DNA of 64,000 bases, taken from positions 22,686,629 to 22,750,628 of the forward strand of contig OX393564.1 in NCBI GenBank assembly GCA_947652115.1, given 5' to 3'. The translations under genes and the position numbers were made by a program. Below the pieces are notes generated by a model. It had not been told where the DNA came from. It ran no database searches and was given only the letters and a program-made list of their open reading frames with translations. Origin of the DNA: Blastomussa wellsi. Its lineage: Eukaryota; Cnidaria; Anthozoa; Scleractinia; Plerogyridae. The stretch's first letter is position 1. Each line of letters opens with the position of its first letter. Positions 1 through 12,899 of the stretch are shown here, one piece after another.

Positions 1-459
1 TTTGTTGAGTCAACAAAGCTTCAACATCTTTCGCCATGAGGTACAAAAGACGAATGAGACAAAAGAAACATTTGTTATGTTTCATCAGAAACCCACAAGT
101 CTGTGATGACACGTAAATACTTTCATTCCAGACCAAAACCGGAAATGGCAAAAATAGGTCACTGTGCGGCGTGTTATGACATGTTCTTGTGCAGAACCTA
201 CTGAGAGTTGTCATCGAATTGATTTTTCCGTTACTTGTTCTTATGATCACTATATTTTCTCTTGAAACTTGGGAAAGACTTTGACCTGGTATTAGCCTCG
301 CTTTTGTTTGCCGTGTGAACACATAAAAGAGAGCAACAGTCACGTTAATCCAATCCGTACTTGTTTCAGTTTCAGTCAGCCTGGTCAAACTCGTTGCTAC
401 GTATTTTCAACAAGACCAATTACTATGACTGTAATTTCTAGTTTGTGATACAAACTTAC
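1..459 (-). other. Intron of the left-edge gene; nothing else recognised
   Basis: This stretch lies downstream (minus strand) of the splice donor at 458-459 and should be intron 1 of the membrane-protein gene whose first coding exon is at 460-664. I see no exon, repeat or RNA gene in it. Confidence 0.4.
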
Positions 460-664
460 CAGGAACGTTGTTTTTCTTTATGTCTGGGTCGTCTGACGGC
501 GGCTTGGCAGCGCTGGCTTCCACAACGCTTTCAAGAGCGTCGATTCGGTTTTTCTGCTCGTTTAACTCCATTTCCACTCTTATAAACCCGACGCAGTAAA
601 AAACAATAGACAGAACAGAAATAATGGAAGCAAAAGAAGGCAAGTTTTGCTTTTGAACTGCCAT
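460..664 (-). CDS. First coding exon of a single-pass membrane protein (partial, continues off the left edge)
   Basis: The exon encodes about 68 residues beginning MAVQKQNLPSF. A hydrophobic segment at about residues 10-30 (ASIISVLSIVFYCVGFI) would cross the membrane with a short cytoplasmic N-terminus, giving a type II topology. It is followed by a charged, coiled-coil-prone stretch (RVEMELNEQKNRIDALESVV) and a low-complexity linker. The exon ends at a good donor (minus strand GTAAG, GT at 459-458). An upstream in-frame ATG at 706 exists, but the ATG at 664 fits the topology better. The layout of a short N-terminus, one membrane helix and then a coiled coil resembles cnidarian membrane collagen-like proteins. 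That is only a guess, because the diagnostic downstream exons are outside the window. Confidence 0.5.
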
Positions 665-751
665 TTTGATGATTTCAACAATTTGCAGTTCTATCAGACT
701 TATCATGTGATATCAGAGTCACGAGTGGGTTGTAATTTGCCAAATCTTTTG

Positions 752-760
752 CTATTTATA
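752..760 (-). promoter_or_regulatory. Candidate TATA box of the left-edge membrane-protein gene
   Basis: On the minus strand this reads TATAAATAG, about 90 bp upstream of the chosen start codon at 664. Spacing and sequence suit a TATA box, but no transcription start was verified. Confidence 0.35.
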
Positions 761-2672
761 AGCGAAAAGATCAAATTCGTTTTGGATTGAAAATCTTATT
801 GGTTTTCATTTTGAAATAAGAGTACGCGTTGAAAGACGTGGAATTTTCTAGAAAAGACAGAACTGTCGAGTATTTCCGAAATACAGCAGCATTTAGCCAT
901 AATTACTTGCAAAAAAATTTCATCCAATAATTTCGGACAACACAAGTGTCCGAAAATAAAACCGTTCGAAATTTTTTAGCGTCCGAATATTTGAATGTTT
1001 GAGACTTAGGAACTAGTCAAGTTTGATTTCTTTATCATGTTGAAAAAATGACATTGCTCATGACATCATTTTTGGGCACCAGGAAAACACAAGCCAAAGT
1101 TATCTTTCGAAAATTTTATTTACAACATTTTAGCCTCCTTTTACAGAGATGGAAATTCGCTTACTGTGTAAATTGTTATTTGAAGTACGCCAAGATACAA
1201 TAAATTATTGATTTAAGTATAAAATAATGCAAATTTTAACAAATCACTTTGGTACATATATAACCCAAATAGAAGGGGGGAGGGGGGAATAGTGATTCCG
1301 TTGGCACATTCACGTGCCACACATTTCACACATTACACGGCACGCGAAGCACTCTTCCTCCCAGCTGCTCCCTACTTCTCTCATCGCATGTGCAGCTCTT
1401 GCAACTCGCAAACAGGAAAATTTCTGCAAGTGAAAGCTTTCGCAAGACTGAGTCTTACTATCAAGGCTCGACAAAAGTGGACAGTCGTCTAAGGGAGATT
1501 TCAGTTTTTAAATCATTCACTTGACGTTTACATTCTTATTTAGAAACACATTGCCAAAGGTGATTATCGTTGAGTCCGATAAGAACCGCTAACTGATCAG
1601 CGTGACAAAGACATGTGAAAAGCCCCTTTGTTATTCCAGATAGGCTCTTGACAGTCCAGCATTATAAAAGACAAGTTAGCCAAATGCAACCTTACAGGAA
1701 AAGCAGTAAACGCAACAAAATAAACATCACTGCAAGAAAAAAAAGCAGAAGACATTTTCAGCAGTGAGTGACATGCACGGACAGCTAACAGTATGGACGA
1801 TGGAGAATGATGTTTCACCCATATACCAGAGAATTCTTCTTGCGCGCCGGGATTACTTCGCTTAGCGCGGGTCACAGAAAGACTTGTCCAAAACAGGACA
1901 CCAGGCATGAAAAGCGGCCTCTGTCGCCGAAAGAGTCGAACGCCACTTACGGTGTTCCACGCTTCGAAGTTTGTAAGTTCAACTAACAAACAGAAAACGC
2001 AAAAATGTATAAGATGGCTGTCTGAACTGAAACGTAACGAAAAGAACAGTGATAAACCAGATTAGGAGCAAGGTGGACAACAGTTAATTTTATAAGTGGT
2101 GTAAGTCTTTCAGTAAATTTGATAGTTTGATGCGGCAGCTTTAGCGAGCTGTGCGTTTAACCGCTGTATGTATCCGGGACAGATAACCTTACTATTGTTG
2201 CTGACCAAGATTAAGACCGAGGGCAGTTTATGGGGGCGAGGGAAAGCCGAACCTGCTGGAAAAATCGGTGGGAAAGAAAAGTTGGAGAAAAAGGCTAGGA
2301 GCCCATGGGGAAAGAGTCTTCTCGCGCCAGTTGCAAACAGCTCTCGAATACTGCCTCCTGATTGGGCAGAAAAATCCCTTTGCATTATTCTGACCAATCG
2401 GCGATCAGTAACTTTTGAATCACTTTTGTGTGTTCTTACACGGCGGAAATTGTTTGGAATCGCCGCTGATTTTTTTCCCTCGCCCCCACAAACTGCCCCT
2501 GGGTCTCCTAGGATGAGATTAAGATCAGCTACGGAAAAAAAATTTTCTTTCAACTGCTGTTCTAAGTATCTTTACGGGCTTTTGTTTGCGTTACTGGTGG
2601 AACTGTGCTTTTGGCTCCGCCGGTTTTTCTCAACCAACGCGTAAAGTTTGAGGGGTTTCAAACCCGCTGTCG
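761..2672. other. Intergenic stretch between the left-edge gene and the 3' end of CEP85
   Basis: The open frames here (1292-1492, 1597-1989, 2110-2644) have no recognisable domain and no convincing splice context. The only structure I see is the inverted repeat at 2221-2498 and a G-rich tract near 1275. Part of 2100-2672 is probably the CEP85 3' UTR. Confidence 0.4.
2221..2498. repeat. Imperfect inverted repeat, MITE-like
   Basis: A 25-bp arm, GGGCAGTTTATGGGGGCGAG plus GGAAA, at 2221-2245 recurs inverted at 2474-2498 with one mismatch. Weaker complementarity continues outward (AGATTAAGA on the left, its near-complement on the right to about 2535). The spacing fits a short non-autonomous element. 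No target duplication could be defined. Confidence 0.45.
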
Positions 2673-5600
2673 TCATTGCATCCTGCAATTATTCCCAATG
2701 TCCTCGGCGTATTGATCAGAAATAAACTTCCTGAGATCTTCCACGTCTAACCGCAGCTGTTTGACTCCATTTATCTTGGATGTTATAGCGTCAACATCAT
2801 TCGATGCATCTTTACTGTCGGTTTCTTCTTCGCTGATAGAGGTTGCTGGAAGACAACGGCAGAAAGTACTGCAAGTTAAAATTAGTTTTTTAAAACTTTC
2901 CCTCTCTCAGCACAAACGTGATGCTCAATAGCTTTTATTTGAATGGTCACTGACTAGAGTATTATCTACTGGCAAACCTCAATGTTCATAACAAACAGTA
3001 GTACATGACAGCACTTCTCAATTGCTTTCATTTGCAATTGACTTAACCACTGACATTTCACTTAATAAACAGCAGAACATGAAAGCACTTTAACAGCTTT
3101 CAAGACGATGCGATTTACTTGAATGGTTACACACTTGAGTTTTATCCAGAGAAAGATCTAAAATTAATAACCACCTTCTGTTACACAATAAACGTTAGTG
3201 CATGAACGTAGTTGCTTAATAGTTTTCATTTAAATGTTCACACACTAGGGTTTCGTTTAAAATCGAAAGTTAGGACCACTTTTTACAGAATAGCAAACGG
3301 TACCACGTGAAGTACTCAAGTGTTCAACAGCTTTCATTTACATGGCTACACACTAGTTAGAGTCTCGATTAAACGTAAAATTTAGGAACAGCTTTTACAG
3401 CTCGACAAACGGTACCACATGAAGTACCACTCGATAGATTCCACCCCATAGGTAAACCGCATGATTAGAGAAGTAATGCGTCCCCTCACACGATAGGCCG
3501 GGTGATTTTCAATTTAGTATCTAAAGTAACTCGGAAGTGCTTTGGTTTTGTGCAAACTACGTTCTCTCTGATTGGTTTAAAAAACTCATGCCACCTGACA
3601 TGAACGACCAATCAGATGCAAAACCCAAACCAATCACGACTTGGTCGCATGCGTTTTCCCGCGCTTAGTGACGGCTGTGTTTCTGCTTCGTGCTCTCATT
3701 GGTTCAATGCGTTATTTCCGTTCGTTCAGATTGGCCAGCATGATTTGTAAGGATTTGGTTAACTACACTAAAATGAAAACCGCTCCTTTAACAAACAGCA
3801 GCAACAACAAATAACGATAAATAAGCGAACTTACATCTGAGTCCAAGCAATATAGACATGTCAGGGTCTTTTCCTTCTTTTCTTTCTCGACATACTTGTA
3901 CAACTGATTTGAGTTCCGTCGTACAGTCAGATAACTGCAATCAAAATAAAGGCAAGTGTTAAACGGCCATTGTCACCACAAAGTCAGCTGAATGCATTCC
4001 GGGAATTTCGCATAGTTATCAGTTGGGAAACAACAGTCATTGACAACGCTGCTTCAAAACAAAAGGACAGGTAAGCAAATGAATATGGGCCTTTTAAAGG
4101 GACACTGTCACGCCTGATATATCATATTTTAATAATTATGGCCTGTAGGTTGCTGTAATTGTGCTTTATTGTCTTGCAATAGAAGGAGAAAAATGCTAAA
4201 AATGGTGAAAGCACAGAAATATCAACTAAGTAGAAAAAATAACTATTAAAAATTCACCAGAATTTCAGCTTTGATTTCTGGACATCCTGTCCAGAAATCA
4301 ATTTTGATGAATTGCAATCCACTTCCATCCTTGTAATCCTGTACTACTTACCCAAAATAACTGTTCTATCTTGTTCTGTGTAATCTTTTTATCACATTTA
4401 TTTGTATATTTGGTGGCATTTGGCACAATAATATGGAAATTAGAAGATACAAATTTATGTATTCAGGCGTGACAGTGTCCCTTTAAGTTGCAAAACACAC
4501 ATAACGTTTATTATGTCATTAACCAATCCTTTTTTTTCAGCAGTCTCTCTCACTATAAAAGTTGACCATGCATATTAATTCACTTCAATTCACACGAAGA
4601 GTCCCTCGGCTCGCATGCCCACTCTGGCAACAGACAAGGAAGAACCACAGCCTATCTCTACTTCTCTTACTGGTGATGTTTCTGAAGCCAACAAAACCTT
4701 CTGCTGCTGAAGATGTTTCAGACTCCAACCAATTCCTCGGTCTTGGGACTATTTTCCCCTTCTCGCCGTGCACCGTTTCAGGTTCCACGCACATTTGCCG
4801 AACAAGAGGTGCCATACTTAATTGTTTCACTTCCTTTTACTTGTTTCAAATCCTTTTATTTTGTCAGTCATAGGGATGATAGTTTATCTGAATGTGTAAT
4901 TTATCTGCATTTCTGTCAGTCACAGAGATGACAGTGTTTTATCTGCATGTGTGATTTATCTGCATTTTTAGCCAGTCACAGAGATGACGGAGTTTTTCTG
5001 AATGTACAATTTATCGATATTCTGTCAGAGTCACAGAGATGACGGTGTTTTTCTAAATGTACAATTTATCGATATTCTGTCAGAGTCGCAGAGATGACGG
5101 TGTTTTTCTGCATGCGAAACTTATCTGCTTTTTATCAGCCACAGAGATGAAGGTGTTTTTCTGTATGTATGGTTTCTCTTTATTCTGAAAGAGTCACACA
5201 GATGACGGTGTTTTTCTGCATGCGAAACTTATCTGCTTTTTATCAGTCACAGAGATGAGAGTGTTTTTCTGAATGTATGGTTTATCTTTATTCTGTAAGA
5301 GTCACAGAGATGACGGTGTTTTTTTACTGCATTTGCAATTTGAATACATTTTTGTCAGGATCACAGAGGTGACGGTGTTCTTTCTTTTTGTATAATTTAT
5401 CTACAGTTTTGCCAGCCACAGATGACTGGCACGTTTTGCTTACTCTATTGAATGTTTTTACGAGCTTTACAATAATATTTTGATGTATTTCGCCATTTCG
5501 CGGCATTCTTAATTTTTCTCACCTCCTTCCACAGTTTTCTCTGAGATTCTAACTTCTCCTTTGAACTGAGCTTTTGTAGCTACATTAAAACAGCAACAAA

Positions 5601-8600
5601 AAAAAAACAATTTTAGAACCAAAAAAGTATTCTCAGAGTCTACCATATTTTATTCTTTCTAAACCCACTTTGTTGAGCTCCAACATTTTCGCGCGCACTA
5701 AGATGATGTCACACGAGACGATTTTTAACGCAACGAATCGACGTCGTGTCAGATGGCGCCCGGACGTGTAACACCCTCGTCGCTGACTTTTAACGCAACA
5801 TCGCGCGTGCTCGAGTAGTACGCATGCCCGAATGAGGTTCGATTAAAAATCATTAAAGTTGTCTCGTGTAACATAGATTAAAAATTTTCGTTAAAAATTG
5901 TCGTTAAATCCCGTGTAACATCACCTTCAGGCTCCCATACAATCAAAATTAAAATGATTCTAGCGTGAGTTCGCTACGCGAAACACAGTTGTAAAACAGA
6001 TCTGGCAAGATTTCTTCACAGAAAAATAATAGGCACTTTTCCGAAGTTCATCCGAGTTGAGAGCTTTGATTTCGCTTTCGAGAGAACCGAAGTTGCTCTC
6101 TCGGTCGACACCAGGGAGGTTTACGTTCGTCCCACAGGGAATAAGAACGAAAATCCTCCGAATACAGTCAAACAGCAGTCGCCGTGGACATTTATCGCTA
6201 TTTCAGGGTCGTTTTAGGAGGAGGACTGGGGGGGACTTACAGAAATGTAATTCCTCACCTGCTCGCAGCGGCATTGAAGATTTAAGTTCTCTTCCAGCAA
6301 GTCCTGGTTTTGGGAAGCGATCTGAATGTACGATGTCAAAAATATTTAAAATAGACTGCATTAAGTCACGTTAATCTTCATAACTCAGCAAGACGAATGC
6401 GTTCCTCATAATAACCCTATTTCCACCATAGTCGTACGGGCCGGGGTGGCAGGGGGAGGGGGAACTGCAGCCCCACCCCAATTGTCGACACTTTTCGGGC
6501 AAAAAGCCCAGGATTCGGGCAACAACAGTAGCAATTTTTGGGTGGTTGTTTTCCGGTTTAATTCAGAAATTGTGTAATTTATTCAGGGCAGGGAAGTTGC
6601 CCGTACGCGTATGCTTTCAACATACAACTTTCCTTTCTGGACAACATTTTGTTCTTGCTGAGAGAGTTTCAACAATATGGGTTAACAATATGAGGCGTTT
6701 AGGGAAATTTCTAGTTTAATTCTATGGTTCAAAAAAGAAACTTTATAAATAGAGATTCTCGGCGTTTTACTGAAAATTCCCAACCACCACCAACATCACG
6801 TTTATGTGGAGATTAGAAAAAGGCGTTTTCCAACATAGGCCAAGCATTGTTTACAAAGACCTCGGGGAATTTGCTTGCACTGGCCGGCTAGCTATCCAAT
6901 TTCGCCGGTTACGGAGGATAATTTACATAAAAATGAAGTCGATTATCTACATGCCTCAATATACACTCACTTCTTTTACTGCTTTCTTCACTTCGTCAAG
7001 TGAGTTGCCTTTAGTAACAAGTTCTTCTCGTAAAGCATTTACCATTTCCTGTAATACAAGAACGATAAAACGTTACGTCCGCAACCAAAAAATAATATCA
7101 TGACTCTCTTTGATTGCCAAAGGTAATTCGCTAAAGCTTTTGTTTTGCATTACTACGCTTAGTGAATGATTAGTTCAAGAAACTCGTGCCAATTAAATGA
7201 GCATTGCCACGCCATTTTACTTCGCTCAAGGGAAAACCAAAAAGAATGGTTTAGTTTTGTTACCTAAGACTATATTACTGCATTGAAACCATTTACTGAC
7301 GCCTGTTGTTACGGATGGCAAGGATGGAAGTGGATTGAAAATTGAAAAACAAATTTCAAATTCTCAAGTCATCTCCTGAAAAAATGGGAATACAATTATA
7401 ATGTTTGCTCTCCTGCTAAATTTCCACTTGTCATCTTCGCGATTCTGCAGGAGCATTTTTCGTACGAGTGAAGGTATTTCAAAGCAATGACTATAGCACA
7501 GAATTGACCTGAACACTCCAAAATCACCACCAAAGTCACCGACTCTCTCTCTCACAAATTTTCCCGCGCTTAGTGACTTACAAGTATTTTCGTCCAGCTT
7601 TCATTGGTTCGCTGGATGGCCTGTCACTGTATCCTTTGTGATTGGCCACTGCAGTGATCACTTTGGTTTTACAATATTGAAAATAGCTATAAATGGGCAA
7701 TAATTTCTGTTTAGCTCTAGTGTTACCTCTTCCTGTGCAAGTCGCTCTTCTAAGTTCTTTTGTTCTTTCTGTGTTTGGTAGTGAAGTGTTTTCATCTTCT
7801 TGTGTTTGGCCTCCAATGCCTAAACATAACAATCCCGTTAAACAACCAATAAAACCGTCTCGTTTCTAAAACGTTTAACTTCAGACAGCGTTTCCAAAAC
7901 TAACCAGTTTCAACAACGATCTCGATTGGCACCGTGTTAGCGAAAGGCGAAAGACCACAACCGTCTAAACAATCCTTGCCTGGCCTTTGAAGAACCGAGC
8001 CCAAACATTCATCCGGGCATTCATCACAATAACATCCTCAGGAGTCGCTCCTTAGGATCGTCACGCAATCTTTTCTCCTTGGCAGGAAAGACTGGGTGAC
8101 GAGCCCAAACATTACCTGCCTTCGAAAAGAGGGATGATTAACTAAATCGCTCTTGAATTCATCGTGTATATTATTCAGTATTGAAAAGTAAAGAAACGTG
8201 TCATTTTACCTTCTTAGTGCGCTCAAGCTCTCCCTGAAGTCGCTCATGTTCCATCTTGAGGTCTTCAAAACTGATCAGTGATACTGGACCATCATTGCTG
8301 ATTTTATCAAGTGAAACTTGAAGTCTGAAAATCACAAACACTCACTAAACTCGCGATTGATGGAGAATTCGTGCACCAAAAAAGGTTTGATTTTACGTGA
8401 GGTCTCCGCACAAACGTGTCTGTAACTCCCCGACGTTTCCTTTTTCGCTTTCGGTGATGAAGGGGCGAGGGGGCTCAACAACGACTTTTGTTCAGTTTTG
8501 CATTTCGTCGCCAGGCTAAAGGAGTTTAACTAAGGGGGAGGCACGAAGGGGGGTGGGGACGGGGAGTGAGAAAAACTGTTGCATGCGTTACAATTACGCT

Positions 8601-11600
8601 TAGATCTGCTAAGCTTGTTGAAGGTCTTACCTTTGTACGTTTTCTTTTAAGGTACTATTTTCTGCTGTTAACTTCTTTGCTTCGTCATCCTGTGCAACAG
8701 AAAAGTAAAAGTTGTTACCACCAGTGATTTGGTGGACGTATTAAACAAGGAGAACCGCCCGAGGTTATATTATTGTTCTAGAACAATATGGTGTCAATAT
8801 TTCGTTATTGAGATACAGAAGCTCCACGACACTGGCAAGGGTTTTCTCTTTTCTTTCGAGAACAGACTTTCGTTCCTAGCATTTTACCTTATTTCCAAAA
8901 GCTTTATTCATTCGAGCTAACTTCTTGTCTTTGGAGGAGATGGTGTCTTTCAGCCTTTCGCATTCGTCACGCACATCTTTGAGGTATAAAATGTTAAAGA
9001 CTACCAAACACTAACGTCAATGATGCCCTTATCACCGAAGGCAATATTAAATATAATTTATATTTACAGAATTTCAGAATTAACAAACATTTATCCTATC
9101 TAAGTAACAGAATTTACTTGAAATTCGACATTTAGATTCTAGGACCAGAACGACTAAGGGGACGAGATTTGCTTCTTTCGCGCATACCAAAAAATAGATA
9201 CCATGCACAGAAAAATCCATTTTACTTTTTTCAGCAGCAAAATTAGCAAGCACTACGGATATTTTTAATCGAAGGCAGTCAAGCTGTTTACTAATCGCAA
9301 AATTTTAAAACTTCGCACAATTTCGCCACAACCATTTTACATTTAATCTGTGTGCCCTAAAATTTATAGGCATTACCCCAAAGTACTATTTTGTGCGCGT
9401 GTTTTGTTGTTTGCGTTTTAACTGGAAAGTAATTTGTACTGCAGAGATTAGGTATAAAAAGGGTTCCATATATTCAAATTGTTTAACTCCCTGGTGAAGT
9501 ACGTGCGATGAGAGAAACTGGTCTGTGAATAAAGCAAAGTTACAGTTGTATACAAATTGTATCATGTTTGATGTGACAATGTTTTTCAGTTTAAGGATAT
9601 AGTTTTCTTTAACTTCTGATGTTCCTCGACAGTTGGTACTTCCTTCAGATACCTCTCCAAACTCTGTTTTTCTCGCCTAGTAAAATAAAGAAAAAGCTTC
9701 ATTTCAGAGTTTCACGTATTTGACGGCAGGACATGTAACAATCTAGCCATTCCCTGGGCCAATGCCTGCGCATGCACCAAATCTCCCCACCCCCCATTTT
9801 TTTTCCACAGCGCGAAAGCTACCATCGACGCTAGCTACAAGAACGTGAGACTTCAACACGTCAGTTTCCTTGCTAGGGACAAAGAAAATTGATAAAATTC
9901 TTCACGTTTTGTTATAAACTATTTTTCACGTTTTGTAAAAGCTTTATCGCAGCAATGTACATGAATTGTCACGCAACGCTCGTCCCCTCTTGTAGCGTAA
10001 AGTGTCGCGTGACAACCAAAATAACGGTGGCGCGCAAAGGAGGCCAAGAAAAAGAGAGACTGAATTGTGGGCTCTTAATGCTCAGACTCTCGGATTGTGG
10101 AGATCGATGGAAATGTAAGGCGCCTTGATAGATATGTACGAACAGAGAGGAAAGGAGAACGAGAGACTTGTTTTATATGTCGTGTGCGTTAATGACCGTT
10201 AATTGCTTCAAATCTTGTACCATTACTTGTAATTATATTAAACGTTAGAACTATTTGGCACGAAGTAATTTCTGAAAAATGAGAAATTCGAGAATAGAAA
10301 CAGAATAACTGTTCTGTCCGCGATCAGGTTTTAATAAAAATTTGGTGTAACGACACCAATACGAAGAAAAACGGCGGGCAACAGGCAGGTTGGTAGAAAT
10401 CTACATATTGAGCAATACTCACTTCAGCTTTAACTTTTCCTCTTCTAGCTTCTCCAGCTTACTGGTCAGCTCTGCTTGCGATTTTTCCTGCTTTTCTAGC
10501 TGATGAAGGAATCAAATAAAATTTATCGTAACGTACATCACTTTTGAACGTTATAACTGCCATACAACCAAACTTCACAGTTCCAAAAAGTACACAAAAG
10601 TTTCCAAATGCTTTATTTTTAGTTTGTGCTCTTGTCACATGCATTCAGCATGCATTTGATTTACTTATTATATACCTTTTGTTGCAGTTGTTCAAGTTCT
10701 TGTCTGCTTGAAGCGGTAGAATCTTTCACACTAGCCTCCATATTCTCTAACAGATACTCCGTCTCTCTGCAGTGGGAGATGCAACATCATGTGGTCAGCA
10801 GTTTACTAACAAAGGGATACATAGTTCACATTATCCAAGCTCACCATTCTGTAAAATTTGACACTAAAACAGTCAAACAACTGGCTATATGTACAATAAC
10901 CCCTGGTTATCTTCAACTGCAGCATTTTATCATTTTATGACTTTCAGAACCAATCAACAAATCCCAAAAATTAATGGTAAGCTTTGATTAACGTACATGT
11001 AGTTTTTAAAACCTTAGTTTGTAACTTAAAGAAGAGTTAGCCTGCAAACACAGATAGATATTTGCCTATCCTTTCACTTCACTGCCAGAATGAAACAACA
11101 GCTTGCAATCCACCTGTATTTGCCGGTTATTTTATGTAAATAAAAACACACTGAGCACACACAATCTCTCACCCAAGTTTCTTCTGAAGTTTTTCCAGTG
11201 AAGAGTCTTTCTCCGACAGATGTGCTCTCAGCTGAGCATTCTCATACTGACATTCTTGAAGCTTCAAAGACAGTGAGCTGTTATCACCAGCACTCTGTGA
11301 CCGCCTAACATGGTATTGCGTAGGTACAGCTTGCTGCAAAGCTGTGTTTGTTTGAAACAACAACTGCTGCTGAAGCTGAAATATGCTCTGCTTTTGTCTA
11401 GAAAATAAGATCGATGAATATTTGGCAAAGCTGTTACTACTAGGAAATAATTTTGATACTTGCTCTAGGTGGTCAAAGATGGTGGAAGGCTGGTATTATT
11501 TTTGCCTTTGGTGTGGGCATTAGTTTGAATATATGACCAGGTGTCAAAAGTTGGTTCAACTTGGGTTTTGAGATTAGAAAAAAATCCAGGTTGTCCTTAT

Positions 11601-12868
11601 GGAAAATTCTGGACAATCTAGGGCACCAGACCTTTATTTTTTCCAAAAACTGGTTGCCCGAACAAAGTTTTAGTTGTCTTGGGTAACCGGGGAACCGCTA
11701 ATTTCAAGCACTGCAAAGTTTGTTGTCAGTTCCCTAGTTTTCCCACTACAAAATCAAGACTTCTACATGATTGAAAATTCCAGTTTGATCTGGAGAGAGC
11801 AGACAATATTATTAGCAACTACATAAATGTGTTACTGTTAATTCCATAAATACTTTTTATTAAAATTTTACATATTTATTGTTGGATAACAATTATTTAG
11901 CTAAACGCACTTACAATTCAATTGTTCAAATGATAGATTTCACCTATACAATGTCATGTGAATTCTCCAACAGCGACCACTTCTCTTAGTTTTTAACACC
12001 TTTCTAAATAAATCTGTCAGAGGATAGTAATTTCTGCTTTACAGTGTTGTCTATTCTTTGGCTCAAGTCTGTGCTTGAGCCAACCATCAGGCCAGGCTTA
12101 TCCTGGTCTCCTCAGCATGAATTGACTAAGCGACTAGGAGTATTTCTGCCCCACCCCACCCCACCCCATGATTAGATGTTAGTCCATCGCAAGGTTAATG
12201 TCAGCAATAAATTCAAACTATTTAGATCCCTTTAGATCCCCAGGGAAAAGAGGCACCATGAGAGTAAAGTGTCTTGCACAAGAACAAACAGTGTCCTGGT
12301 CATGTCTCGAATATATACAGACCACTTAATCCAGAATTCAGTGCACTAACCATTCGGCCACTGCATCTCACTTTGACCAATCACGTCTAGGCGTTACAAC
12401 AAAAGAGGTTTACAGTACCTATCAATAATCTGATCTTTCTGTCCAATAAGCTCATCCTTTGCTCTCAGATATGAACTCCATTTATCGCTGTCATCACTTG
12501 AAGGGCTTGTTGATCTAGAAGCTTGGCTAGAAGTACTTGACGTGTAACCCTCCCCTAGAACATTAAGGGGGCTGTTTCGAAGAACAGTTGTACCATCTGT
12601 GATGTGACTGTGGGGTGCAGAATACCCTGCTGATGTGGAAGGCATTGTTGAGGAAGGCGGCATCCCTGAAAGTAAATAAAATAAACTAAATTAACCTGAT
12701 CAGAAATATTTCAAAAATGGTCCAATGCTTTCATTTTAACCAAAATGATTAGATGTGACATTCTGATGGCCTCCCAAGGGTTTATGGTAACTGACTGACT
12801 GACTGACTGACAGACGGACTAACAGACAGACTGACAGACAGAAAGACAGACTGACAGACAGACAGACT

Positions 12869-12899
<31 letters not shown>

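Noticed and set aside
1292..2644. Open frames near the left end (66-158 codons)
   Set aside because: No domain or conserved motif; 2110-2644 overlaps the inverted repeat on both strands.
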